From an uncultured Clostridia bacterium (lineage in GTDB: Bacteria; Bacillota; Clostridia; Oscillospirales; Acutalibacteraceae): 58,812 bases of DNA. The stretch lies in NCBI GenBank assembly GCA_946566955.1, contig CAMNXD010000006.1:1-58812 (forward strand), in the 5' to 3' direction. Under the pieces are notes generated by a model. It did no database searches. It was not told where the DNA came from and saw nothing but the letters and a program-made list of their open reading frames with translations. The position numbers were made by a program, and so were the translations under genes. Below, piece by piece: positions 33,362 to 42,286 of the stretch; the first letter of the stretch is position 1; the number at the start of each line of letters is the position of its first letter.

Positions 33362-33874
33362 GTGATAGTATTGGGAATAGACCCAGGTTATGCCATCGTT
33401 GGATACGCAGTCGTGGAATGTATCGGAAATAAATACGTGAGTAAAGAGCATGGAGCGGTGCTGACTTACCCTAAAAATCATTTTGCTAAAAGACTTGAAA
33501 TAATATTTGACGAAATAAATGAGCTAATAAAAAAATATAATCCTGATGCAATTTCTATAGAAAAACTTTACTTTCAAAATAACCATAAAACCGCCATTGA
33601 CGTAGCTCAAGCCCGTGGAGTAATACTTCTTGCTTCTTCAAAAAATAGCGTTCCTATTTACGAGTACACTCCCTTACAAATAAAAAGCGCCGTCACAGGA
33701 TATGGTCAAGCTCAGAAATCTCAGGTTATGCTTATGGTTAAAAAACTTCTTAAGCTCAGTCAAGTTCCAAAGCTGGATGATACCGCCGATGCTTTAGCCG
33801 CGGGGATATGTCATATAAATTCACTGGGAAGAAATAACGTAAGCGATATGATTTTAAAAATGAATGGAAAATAA
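33362..33874 (+). CDS. ruvC: crossover junction endodeoxyribonuclease RuvC
   Basis: RuvC cuts Holliday junctions symmetrically. The 170-residue protein starts at GTG (GAGGTG upstream, with ATGTGA between that is not a start) with LGIDPGYAIVGYAV. Catalytic acids are Asp7, Glu67 (ISIEKLYF), Asp140 and Asp143 (LDDTADALA). It is the first gene of ruvC-ruvA-ruvB, a single unit in which the resolvase and its branch-migration motor are made together. Confidence 0.95.
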   Translation: MIVLGIDPGYAIVGYAVVECIGNKYVSKEHGAVLTYPKNHFAKRLEIIFDEINELIKKYNPDAISIEKLYFQNNHKTAIDVAQARGVILLASSKNSVPIYEYTPLQIKSAVTGYGQAQKSQVMLMVKKLLKLSQVPKLDDTADALAAGICHINSLGRNNVSDMILKMNGK

Positions 33875-33902
33875 AAATATATTTTAAAGGTATTGATGCA
33901 TA

Positions 33903-34502
33903 TTGATATATAGTTTGCGAGGAAAATTAATTTTAATTAAAGACGGTTTTTTAGTCATTGAGTGCTCTGGAGTAGGTTACAAATGCACTTGCTCTTTAAT
34001 TACTTCGTCATTTTTCAGCGAAAAGCTCGGCCTAGAGATAAGTATATACACGCACTTGGGCGTGCGCCAAGATGCACTAGATTTATTCGGATTTTCAAAC
34101 CTTGAAGAGTTAGAGTGCTTTAAACTACTGACTTCTGTTTCGGGAGTGGGTTCAAAAGCAGCTATGGGAATTTTATCCCAATTTGCTCCCACCCAAATTG
34201 CAGGGTTTATTTCTAGTGGCGATAGTAAATCGCTTACAATGGCACCTGGAATCGGATCAAAAATAGCTAAAAGAATAGCTCTAGAGCTTAAAGACAAATT
34301 CTCAAGCTTTAAAGTCTCAAATGAAAGCGCTCAAATTAAAATATCGCAAGGTTTAGAAAATAAAAAAGAAGCAATAAAAGCACTTTCTGCACTTGGATAT
34401 GCTCAATCTGAAGTTACGCCATGGATTTCAAATTTAAGCGAAAGTCTTACAGTAGAAGAAATTATAAAATCAACTCTAAAATACATGAGCAAGGGGGTAT
34501 AG
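33903..34502 (+). CDS. ruvA: Holliday junction branch migration protein RuvA
   Basis: The 199-residue RuvA starts at TTG ([10 protein letters not shown]). It has the OB-fold N-terminus, the helix-hairpin-helix motifs ([17 protein letters not shown] and [17 protein letters not shown]) and the C-terminal three-helix domain that contacts RuvB ([18 protein letters not shown]). It clamps the four-way junction and guides RuvB. It ends 5 bases before the ruvB start. Confidence 0.95.
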   Translation: MIYSLRGKLILIKDGFLVIECSGVGYKCTCSLITSSFFSEKLGLEISIYTHLGVRQDALDLFGFSNLEELECFKLLTSVSGVGSKAAMGILSQFAPTQIAGFISSGDSKSLTMAPGIGSKIAKRIALELKDKFSSFKVSNESAQIKISQGLENKKEAIKALSALGYAQSEVTPWISNLSESLTVEEIIKSTLKYMSKGV

Positions 34503-34507
34503 CTAAT

Positions 34508-35524
34508 TTGAAAGAAAGTTTTGAAAATCGTATTATTAGTCCTCAAGAAATTCCAGAAGAAAATGACGATATAAGCTTAAGACCTCAAAATCTCGATGAA
34601 TACGTGGGTCAAAACAAGATAAAAGAAAATTTAAAAGTATTTATAGAGGCTGCAAAACTTAGAAAAGAATCTTTAGACCATGTTCTACTCTACGGACCCC
34701 CTGGACTTGGTAAAACAACTCTTTCAATGATTATTGCTAAAGAACTAGGAGTAAACATTAAGATAACTTCTGGTCCTGCTATAGAGCGCCCCGGCGATTT
34801 GGCCGCACTACTTACAAATCTTTCTCATGGAGACGTGCTTTTCGTAGATGAAATACACAGACTTTCAAGAAACGTTGAAGAAATTCTTTACCCTGCTATG
34901 GAAGATTTTTCAATAGATATAGTTACCGGAAAAGGTCAAATGGCTACTTCATATCATTTACCGCTCCAAAAATTCACTTTAATAGGTGCCACAACTCGTG
35001 CTGGTCAGCTTTCTGCACCGCTCAGAGACCGCTTTGGAGTAATTTTAAGACTCGAAATGTACACAAACGAAGAGCTTGCTTTAATAGTTGAGCGAAGTGC
35101 TTCAATTTTGAAAACACGCTTCGAAAAAAAAGGAATTTTTGAGATTGCCTCTAGATCGCGTGGAACGCCTCGAATAGCTAATCGACTTTTAAAAAGAGTA
35201 CGAGATTTTGCGCAAATAATAAATGGCGGAGTAATAACGTATGAAGTTGCAAATGAGGCCCTTAGCAAACTAGGTATAGATAAACTAGGGCTTGATTTAA
35301 GCGATAGACGTCTTTTAGATACTATTATACGTCTATATTCAGGAGGACCTATCGGACTTGAAACTTTAGCAGCCGCTATTGGCGAAGAAGCAGTAACTAT
35401 AGAAGATGTTTACGAGCCATTTTTAATGCAACTTGGGTTTTTAAGTCGCACTCCTCGCGGAAGATGCGTTACTCCTGCAGCATATAACCATATGGGGTAT
35501 GAGTACCCAAAACAAAATTTATAG
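34508..35524 (+). CDS. ruvB: Holliday junction branch migration helicase RuvB
   Basis: This 338-residue AAA+ motor has Walker [11 protein letters not shown], Walker B FVDEIHRL, sensor 1 IGATTRAG, the arginine finger region RDRFGV, and the winged-helix C-terminus ([13 protein letters not shown]). I place the start at TTG 34508 with AAGGGGG upstream, giving [14 protein letters not shown]; the frame is also open earlier within ruvA, but no start there has a ribosome binding site. It pumps DNA through the RuvA junction complex. Confidence 0.95.
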   Translation: MKESFENRIISPQEIPEENDDISLRPQNLDEYVGQNKIKENLKVFIEAAKLRKESLDHVLLYGPPGLGKTTLSMIIAKELGVNIKITSGPAIERPGDLAALLTNLSHGDVLFVDEIHRLSRNVEEILYPAMEDFSIDIVTGKGQMATSYHLPLQKFTLIGATTRAGQLSAPLRDRFGVILRLEMYTNEELALIVERSASILKTRFEKKGIFEIASRSRGTPRIANRLLKRVRDFAQIINGGVITYEVANEALSKLGIDKLGLDLSDRRLLDTIIRLYSGGPIGLETLAAAIGEEAVTIEDVYEPFLMQLGFLSRTPRGRCVTPAAYNHMGYEYPKQNL

Positions 35525-35539
35525 TGTGGAGGATCTTTA

Positions 35540-36892
35540 ATGGGCAAGCTTTTTGGTACTGATGGTATAAGAGGAATAGCAAATAGAGAAATAACTCCTG
35601 AACTTGCGATGAAGGTTGGAATGGCACTTGCAAAACTTCTAAACTCTTCTTATGCACATAAACCTAAAATTTTTATAGGCAAAGATACCCGAATATCTTC
35701 TGATATGATAGAAACATCGATAATTTCTGGAATATGCTCTATGGGCTGCGAGGCAATATCTTTAGGTGTCATTCCAACTCCAGGAGTAGCGTTCTTAGTC
35801 AGAAAATACTCAGCAGATGCTGGAATTATGATATCAGCTTCACATAACTCTTTTGAGTTTAATGGCATAAAGATTTTTGATAAAAACGGATATAAGCTTT
35901 CAGATGAGCTTGAAGAGAAAATGGAATCAATGATTTTAAATGAAAAAACGCGTAACTTACCTCTTGGGGAAAATATAGGTAAGATTCAGTATGCCTTTGA
36001 GTATAAGCAGGAATACATTAAATATTTAAGTGAAAGCGTGAAATTACCTAAATGTAATTTTAAAGTCCTAGTTGACTGCTCAAATGGGTCAGCATCGTTT
36101 ACGGCCAAAGAGCTTTTTAGATACCTTGGAATAAATGCAGATTTTATTTATGAAAATCCTAATGGAGTAAATATAAATGAAAATTGCGGGTCCACTAACA
36201 TTGAAAATCTATCCGAAAAAGTAGTTCAAGGTGGATATGACCTCGGCGTGGCATTCGACGGCGATGCTGACCGCTGCTTAGCAATTGATGATAAAGGAAA
36301 AATAATTGACGGCGATGCAGTGCTCGGTATATGTGCTACCTACATGAAATCTAAAGGGAGTCTTTCTAAAAACACTTTGGTAGGAACTATAATGTCTAAT
36401 TTGGGACTGAAAAATTTTTGTAAAGAAAAAGATATTTCTTTTAAAGAAACTAAAGTAGGCGACAGATACGTCCTTGAAAAAATGCTAGAAGGTGGATACT
36501 GCCTTGGAGGTGAACAATCGGGACATGTAATATTTAAAAATCATTCCACAACCGGAGACGGCCAACTCACAGCCCTCAAGCTTATAGAAGTAATTATGAA
36601 CTTAAATAAAAGCTCTTCTTCCCTCAATAGTATGATTAAAAAATATCCGCAGAAATCTTCCTCGATTGACATACTGCCCAGTCAAAAAGGACTTATTTCT
36701 AAAAGCTCTGATTTAAAAATCTACTTAGAAGAAATTCAAAAAGAGATTTTAGCGGACGGAAGAGTTGTTGTGAGGGAATCGGGTACAGAACCTAAGATTA
36801 GAATTATGGCTGAGCATAAAGATTCCGAAAAACTTAAAAAGCTGATGACTGACACCACTAATACAATTAAAAAATTTATTGAAAGGGATTAA
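35540..36892 (+). CDS. glmM: phosphoglucosamine mutase
   Basis: GlmM interconverts glucosamine-6-phosphate and glucosamine-1-phosphate on the route to UDP-GlcNAc and peptidoglycan. The 450-residue protein has GTDGIRGIAN at the start, the phospho-serine loop ISASHNSFEFNG (Ser101), metal-binding DGDADR (240-245), sugar-binding GEQSGH, and the phosphate-binding RESGTEPKIRIM near the end. GGAGG precedes the ATG, 15 bases after ruvB. Confidence 0.95.
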   Translation: MGKLFGTDGIRGIANREITPELAMKVGMALAKLLNSSYAHKPKIFIGKDTRISSDMIETSIISGICSMGCEAISLGVIPTPGVAFLVRKYSADAGIMISASHNSFEFNGIKIFDKNGYKLSDELEEKMESMILNEKTRNLPLGENIGKIQYAFEYKQEYIKYLSESVKLPKCNFKVLVDCSNGSASFTAKELFRYLGINADFIYENPNGVNINENCGSTNIENLSEKVVQGGYDLGVAFDGDADRCLAIDDKGKIIDGDAVLGICATYMKSKGSLSKNTLVGTIMSNLGLKNFCKEKDISFKETKVGDRYVLEKMLEGGYCLGGEQSGHVIFKNHSTTGDGQLTALKLIEVIMNLNKSSSSLNSMIKKYPQKSSSIDILPSQKGLISKSSDLKIYLEEIQKEILADGRVVVRESGTEPKIRIMAEHKDSEKLKKLMTDTTNTIKKFIERD

Positions 36893-36905
36893 CCACTTAA
36901 AATTT

Positions 36906-37787
36906 ATGAGATATAAAGCTTGGAAGGATTACGAACTCATCGATACCTCCTCCGGTGAAAGACTTGAGCGCTGGAAAGATAAAATTTTAATTCGCCCTGA
37001 CCCGCAAATAATCTGGAAATGCCCAAAAACTGACGTAAGATGGAAAAATTCGAATGCCACCTATTACCGCTCATGCACTGGCGGCGGAAGCTGGAAAATT
37101 CATAAGCTGGAAAACCCTACTTGGACAATCGAATATAATAATCTTAAATTCAAAGTAAAGCTTATGAACTTTAAGCACACAGGAATATTCCCAGAGCAAG
37201 CGGTAAATTGGGATTTAATGAGCAACATAATAAAGAAATCAAATAAAGCTTTAAATATTTTAAACCTTTTTGCATACACCGGTGGTGCCTCTTTGGCATG
37301 TGCAGCAGCTGGAGCCAAAGTATGCCATGTTGATTCTTCACGAGGAATGGTAGCTCATGCAAGGGAAAATGCGGAGCTTTCGGGTTTATCTAAAGCTCCC
37401 ATTAGATGGATAGTTGACGACTGTGAAAAGTTCGTTTTAAAGGAAATACGCCGAGGCAACAAATACGACGGCATAGTGATGGACCCTCCCTCCTACGGCC
37501 GAGGACCAAACGGGGAAATCTGGAAGATAGAAGAAAAACTTTTTGACTTTTTAGAGCTTTGTGAATTACTTCTTTGTGAAAATGCACGCTTTTTGATAGT
37601 CAACTCTTACTCTACAGGCCTTTCCCCTTCTACTATGGCATATCTTTTATCTAATATTATAATCCCAAAACGTGGAGGGAAAGTCAGCTGCGACGAAATC
37701 GGTTTACCTGTTTCAAATTCTGGTCTGGTACTTCCAACGGGTAATACGGCCATTTGGACGTCGGAAGACGCAAAAATACAGCTTTGA
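36906..37787 (+). CDS. class I SAM-dependent methyltransferase (RlmI/RlmK-like)
   Basis: The 293-residue protein methylates a base in RNA, probably rRNA, to judge by similarity to RlmI/RlmK-type enzymes. The SAM-binding motif is LNLFAYTGGASLACAAAGA, the acidic ribose contact is HVDSS, and the catalytic-loop motif is MDPPSYGRGP. GIFPEQAVNWDLM precedes the SAM domain as in this family. ATG 36906 gives a family-like start (MRYKAWKDYELIDTSSGERLER, quoted only in part by homologues); an alternative is TTG 36879 inside the glmM end. It lacks a PUA domain. Confidence 0.8.
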   Translation: MRYKAWKDYELIDTSSGERLERWKDKILIRPDPQIIWKCPKTDVRWKNSNATYYRSCTGGGSWKIHKLENPTWTIEYNNLKFKVKLMNFKHTGIFPEQAVNWDLMSNIIKKSNKALNILNLFAYTGGASLACAAAGAKVCHVDSSRGMVAHARENAELSGLSKAPIRWIVDDCEKFVLKEIRRGNKYDGIVMDPPSYGRGPNGEIWKIEEKLFDFLELCELLLCENARFLIVNSYSTGLSPSTMAYLLSNIIIPKRGGKVSCDEIGLPVSNSGLVLPTGNTAIWTSEDAKIQL

Positions 37788-37797
37788 AAGGTAACAG

Positions 37798-38652
37798 ATG
37801 GAGAAAATCATTGAATTTAAAAACGTAGATTATGCAGTCGAAGAGCAAAAAAATAAAAAGCATTTTATTCTTAAAAATATTACGCTTGAAATTAAAAAAG
37901 GTGAGCTTGTTTGCGTTATCGGTTTAAATGGGTGCGGTAAATCTACTTTTGCTAAGCTTCTTAGCGGACTTATTTCTCCTACCTCGGGCTTAATTAATAT
38001 CTGCGGACTTAATACGCAAAACCCCGATCACTCCTATCAAATAAGAAAAAAAGTGGGAATAATTTTTCAAAATCCCGATAATCAAATAATTGCAAGTACT
38101 ATAGAAGAAGAAATTGCTTTTGGTTTAGAAAACTTATGCATTCCAAGAGAAAAAATGAAAGCTCGAATCAAATCTTCTCTTTGCGCCGTCGGTATGGAAG
38201 GATTCGAAAAAAAATTAACCTCTACTCTTTCGGGAGGTCAAAAGCAACGTCTTAATATAGCAAGCGTTTTAGCTATGCAGCCTGAAATTATAGTACTTGA
38301 CGAACCAACTTCAATGCTTGACTCAGTTAGCAGAAAAAATATTTTAGATTTACTTTTAAAAATTAAGTCTATACACAAAACTACTATTGTTCTAGTCACT
38401 CATTTTATGGAAGAAGCCGTGCTTTCAAATAAAGTACTATTTATTGAAGATAGAAAAGTAAACTTCTTGGGTAATCCATATGAATTATTTTCAGACGAAG
38501 TATTTCTTAAAACTCCCTCCTTAACGCCCATGCAGTCGAGTCAAATACTAAGTTTTATAAAAAGCTTAGGATATAAAGTTTCTATGAAAGCCTTAAAAAC
38601 CAAAGACTGCGCAAATGAAATAATTAAAATATTGGAGAACCACAAAAAATGA
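37798..38652 (+). CDS. ecfA1: energy-coupling factor transporter ATPase EcfA1
   Basis: EcfA1 is one of two ATPases that power vitamin and cofactor uptake by ECF transporters. The 284-residue protein has Walker A GLNGCGKST, Q-loop IIFQNPDNQI, signature LSGGQKQR, Walker B IVLDEPTSML and switch His in VTHF. The next gene, the EcfA2 partner, overlaps its end by 4 bases. Substrate-binding S components would be encoded elsewhere. Confidence 0.93.
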   Translation: MEKIIEFKNVDYAVEEQKNKKHFILKNITLEIKKGELVCVIGLNGCGKSTFAKLLSGLISPTSGLINICGLNTQNPDHSYQIRKKVGIIFQNPDNQIIASTIEEEIAFGLENLCIPREKMKARIKSSLCAVGMEGFEKKLTSTLSGGQKQRLNIASVLAMQPEIIVLDEPTSMLDSVSRKNILDLLLKIKSIHKTTIVLVTHFMEEAVLSNKVLFIEDRKVNFLGNPYELFSDEVFLKTPSLTPMQSSQILSFIKSLGYKVSMKALKTKDCANEIIKILENHKK

Positions 38653-39512
38653 TTGAAGCAAGAAATTTATCTTATACATATGAATCTGAAAATAATTTTA
38701 AAACTTCAGCAGTAGAAAACATAAGCTTTTCAGTTAATAACGGTGAAATTTTAGGAATTTTAGGGAAAACCGGTTCAGGTAAATCGACTCTAGTTCAAAT
38801 GTTAAATGGTCTACTTAAACCCCTTAGCGGAGAAATAATCCTAAATGGAAAAAATATAACCACAGACTTTAAAAATAAGTATGAAGTCTTTTCAAAAATC
38901 GGACTTGTTTTTCAGTACCCCGAACATCAGCTTTTTGAAAGTACTGTTTTTGATGACATAGCCTTTGGACTTAAAAATCAAGGACTAGAAAAGCCCGAAA
39001 TTCACAGCCGAGTTATTAAAATTGCAAATATGCTTGGACTAAATGAAAACTTACTTTCTCGGTCACCACTTAGTTTGTCGGGCGGCGAAAAAAGACGATG
39101 CGCAATAGCGGGCGTAATGGCGCTTAAACCCGATGTTTTAATTTTAGATGAACCTACTGCAGGTATGGACTTAATCGGTAAAAACTTTTTATTAAAATGT
39201 TTGCTAGATTATCATAGCCAGGAAAAAAGAAGTATAATTTTGATTTCTCATTCTGTGGAAGAAATAATAGAAGTTTCTTCAAAAATTTTAGTTTTAGACA
39301 AAGGAAAATCAGTATATTATGGAAGTCCCGGGGGACTGTTTAAAAAGGACATTAAATACTTAGAATCCCTCGGGTTAAACCCTGCGCAAATCACTCAAGT
39401 GATGTCTTTAGTCAAAGCAGAAGGATATGATATACCAGAAAGTGTTCTAACAGTAAATCAAGCTCAAAAAGAAATACTTAAACTATTAGAAAAAGATGGT
39501 GCCACAGCATGA
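38649..39512 (+). CDS. ecfA2: energy-coupling factor transporter ATPase EcfA2
   Basis: The 287-residue second ATPase has Walker A GKTGSGKST, Q-loop LVFQYPEHQLF (the FQYPEHQLF form is typical of EcfA2), signature LSGGEKRR, Walker B LILDEPTAGMD and switch SHSVEE. It pairs with EcfA1 and docks on the coupling helices of EcfT, encoded next with a 4-base overlap. Confidence 0.93.
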   Translation: MIEARNLSYTYESENNFKTSAVENISFSVNNGEILGILGKTGSGKSTLVQMLNGLLKPLSGEIILNGKNITTDFKNKYEVFSKIGLVFQYPEHQLFESTVFDDIAFGLKNQGLEKPEIHSRVIKIANMLGLNENLLSRSPLSLSGGEKRRCAIAGVMALKPDVLILDEPTAGMDLIGKNFLLKCLLDYHSQEKRSIILISHSVEEIIEVSSKILVLDKGKSVYYGSPGGLFKKDIKYLESLGLNPAQITQVMSLVKAEGYDIPESVLTVNQAQKEILKLLEKDGATA

Positions 39513-40312
39513 TAAAAAATATTTCAATCGGTAAATATATAGAAGGAAACTCTAAAATGCATCAGCTCGATGCACGCACTAAAATTATATTATGGTTAGT
39601 CTTTACCCTTTTGGCATTTTTAACGCATAGTTTTATTTCTCTAAGCTTGATTCTTATTTCTTGCGTGTTTATGATGAAGCTTTCTGATATATCGGCTCTA
39701 AAATTTTTAAAAAGTAATTCGTTAATAATTATTTTATCTTTATTTACAACCCTTCTAAATTTAGTTTTTGAGGCAGAAGCAAAACTTATAACCTCCGGAA
39801 AATTCTACATAACATCCAAAACTATGAAAGTGAGCTTTATAATATTTATTAAGTTTATTTCTCTAATTTTAACAACGTCGGCTGTAATGTTCACAACTTC
39901 TGCAAACGAAATCTCCTACGTGGTAGAAAAAACGTTTATGCCTTTAAGCTGTATAGGTATTAATTCAAGAGATATAGCCTTGACTATTACCATAACCTTG
40001 AGATTTATACCAACCGTCCTCGAAGAGGCAAAAAAAATCGTAAATGCACAGCTCTCTCGGGGCGCTAGATTTAAAAATAAAAATATATTTAAAACTTTTA
40101 AAGCTTGTTTGTCGGTATTTATACCTCTTCTCGTTTCTTCGTTTAGCCGAGCAGAATGCCTCGCAACAGCTCTAGAAGCCCGGTGTTATAGCGGTGAAGC
40201 TCACACTAGCTTTAAAGAATTTAAATTTAAAAAGAAAGATTTTATTGCGTTATTGCTTGCTTTATTACTTATCTTAGGAGTTATAGGATGCAATCTATGG
40301 ATAAAAATATAG
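39509..40312 (+). CDS. ecfT: energy-coupling factor transporter transmembrane protein EcfT
   Basis: The 267-residue integral membrane scaffold has five to six hydrophobic segments and the two Ala-Arg-Gly-type coupling motifs near its end: AQLSRGARF and ALEARCYSG. These insert into the ATPase grooves. The start contains KMHQLDARTKIILW, which is strongly conserved in the family. Its end overlaps truA by 25 bases. Confidence 0.93.
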   Translation: MIKNISIGKYIEGNSKMHQLDARTKIILWLVFTLLAFLTHSFISLSLILISCVFMMKLSDISALKFLKSNSLIIILSLFTTLLNLVFEAEAKLITSGKFYITSKTMKVSFIIFIKFISLILTTSAVMFTTSANEISYVVEKTFMPLSCIGINSRDIALTITITLRFIPTVLEEAKKIVNAQLSRGARFKNKNIFKTFKACLSVFIPLLVSSFSRAECLATALEARCYSGEAHTSFKEFKFKKKDFIALLLALLLILGVIGCNLWIKI

Positions 40313-41073
40313 GAAGAAATTTATTAGTTAAATTATCGTACGACGGCAGCAGGTATCACGGATGGCAAGTGCAAAATAACGCCGTGAGCGTGCAGGAAAT
40401 TTTTCAAAATGCACTTTGGGAAGTCTTAAAAGAAACTGTAAACATAAAGGGATGCAGCAGAACAGACGCATTCGTTCACGCAAATACGTATGCAGTGAGC
40501 TTTAAAACTAATGGCTCTATAAAAGCATCTAATCTCGTTTATGCTTTAAACAGACTTTTACCTAATGATATAGCAGTAAGCTCAGCTGTTGAAGTTCCTT
40601 GGGACTTTGACGCCCGCTACTCTTGCACCGGAAAAGAGTACGTTTATAAAATATGGAATCATAGAATCAAAAACCCTTTTATGCACAATTACGCTCTGCA
40701 TTATTGGTACAAGCTAGACACTGACCTTTTAAGTGAAGCTGCTAATTCTTTTATAGGTACACATGACTTTACCTCTTTTGCAACTTTAGATAAAAGAGAA
40801 CAAAAAAATATGGTTAGAACAATATATAGTTTTGAAGTTATTAAAAAAGATAGTATGATTGAGCTGATAGTAAGTGCTGATGGATTTTTGTATAACATGG
40901 TCAGGATATTAGTTGGAACCTTACTGAGAGTGGCTCAAGGAAAAATTAAAAAAGAAGCTATCCCCAGCATTATAGAAATGAAAGACCGAAAATATGCAGG
41001 TCCCACAGCTCCTCCTCAAGGACTATACTTAAATAAAGTATTTTATAATTTAGAAAGGAGCATAAACACATGA
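40288..41073 (+). CDS. truA: tRNA pseudouridine(38-40) synthase
   Basis: TruA isomerises uridines in the anticodon stem-loop. The 261-residue protein has LSYDGSRYHGWQ, the catalytic Asp60 in GCSRTDAFVHA, and the C-terminal FLYNMVRILVGTLL. AGGAG 7 bases upstream supports ATG 40288, inside the end of ecfT. The ecfA1-ecfA2-ecfT-truA order is common across Firmicutes. Confidence 0.95.
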   Translation: MQSMDKNIGRNLLVKLSYDGSRYHGWQVQNNAVSVQEIFQNALWEVLKETVNIKGCSRTDAFVHANTYAVSFKTNGSIKASNLVYALNRLLPNDIAVSSAVEVPWDFDARYSCTGKEYVYKIWNHRIKNPFMHNYALHYWYKLDTDLLSEAANSFIGTHDFTSFATLDKREQKNMVRTIYSFEVIKKDSMIELIVSADGFLYNMVRILVGTLLRVAQGKIKKEAIPSIIEMKDRKYAGPTAPPQGLYLNKVFYNLERSINT

Positions 41074-42284
41074 GCTTTGACCCCAATAGCTCTTCTAGCG
41101 CTAAAAAAAACAATAAAAATACTATAATCTCAAAAAAAAACATTAAAGAAATTAAAAGAATAATTTATTTACTGACATCGCTTTTTTTATTTTTAGTGTT
41201 TTGGACAAACAAGTCAAAACTATACCCTGAAAACGTTTTACTATATTTAGAAGTAAGCATGAAATCATTTTTAAGAGCATCTGAATTTCCCACAGAAGTA
41301 AACGGAAACGCAATACCTGCTAAAAACATAAAACTTATGGGAAGTAATATTGCTCTTTTAAGCGATACTTCATTTACGCTTTTAAATAAATCAGCTTATA
41401 AAATAAGAGAATTAAATCATAACTTAAAGAACCCTTCGTTTAAAGCGGTCAGTATGAGAGCTATCCTTTATGATATAGGAGGGAAAAAGTTAAGAATAGA
41501 AAGTCAACCTAAAACCTTACATACTCTCGAAACTGAAAATAATATTATTTCTGCAGATATTTCTGAAAGCGGTAATTATTCTATTTTAACGGAATCTCAA
41601 AGCTATCTTTCTGAGCTAAGTGTTTATAGCCGTCAAAACGCAGAAAAATACAAGTACTATTTTTCAGAAATGCATGCTTGTGACGTTGCTTTAAGTCCAC
41701 GTGAAAATAAAGGAGCAGTATGCGGAATATATATTGAAAATGGTTTTATTTCATCCAATGTATATGTTTTAAATTTTAAATCTGAAAAGCCTGAAAACAT
41801 CTTCAAACTGGAAAACAACCTCGTGTCCGAAGTTAAATATTTTTCAAATGGAAATATTTTAGCTATTGGAGATAATTATCTCTCTGTAATAAATCCAAAT
41901 ACCGGGAATTTTAAAACCTTTAATTATGATGAAAAGCTTCTCAAATCCTATAGTTTTGATAAGGACTATGGTTTCTGCTGCTGCCTCTCCCCGTCGATTA
42001 ATAAGGATCAAAATGATGAAATAAGAGTAATAGACAATTTCGGTAAAAGTATATCTCAAATAGTAACTGATCAAAACTTTAAATCTCTTTCGCACTATAA
42101 AAATAGAATTTTTACGGTCTCGTCTAGCAAGCTAACTGCTTACACTTTAGATGGACAATATGAAGGATATTTAAATATAAAAAATATTTACGAAAATATA
42201 CTAGCAGGCTCAGGTAGCTTTGTATATTTACTTGGAAGCAACACTATAGATAAAGTCAGAGTATTTAATCTCAAAAGAGCTTAA
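41070..42284 (+). CDS. DUF5711 family protein, membrane-anchored beta-propeller-like
   Basis: The 404-residue protein has a basic cytoplasmic N-terminus, one membrane span (about residues 31-46, IYLLTSLFLFLVFWT) and a large external domain of repeated beta units. These alternate clauses such as NILAIGDNYLSVINPNTGN and RIFTVSSSKLTAYTLDGQY, as in a beta-propeller. This layout is that of DUF5711, known mainly from Oscillospirales; the function is not established. AAAGGAG precedes the ATG, which overlaps the truA stop. It is convergent with the ATPase gene, with only 2 bases between them. Confidence 0.75.
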   Translation: MSFDPNSSSSAKKNNKNTIISKKNIKEIKRIIYLLTSLFLFLVFWTNKSKLYPENVLLYLEVSMKSFLRASEFPTEVNGNAIPAKNIKLMGSNIALLSDTSFTLLNKSAYKIRELNHNLKNPSFKAVSMRAILYDIGGKKLRIESQPKTLHTLETENNIISADISESGNYSILTESQSYLSELSVYSRQNAEKYKYYFSEMHACDVALSPRENKGAVCGIYIENGFISSNVYVLNFKSEKPENIFKLENNLVSEVKYFSNGNILAIGDNYLSVINPNTGNFKTFNYDEKLLKSYSFDKDYGFCCCLSPSINKDQNDEIRVIDNFGKSISQIVTDQNFKSLSHYKNRIFTVSSSKLTAYTLDGQYEGYLNIKNIYENILAGSGSFVYLLGSNTIDKVRVFNLKRA

Positions 42285-42286
42285 AG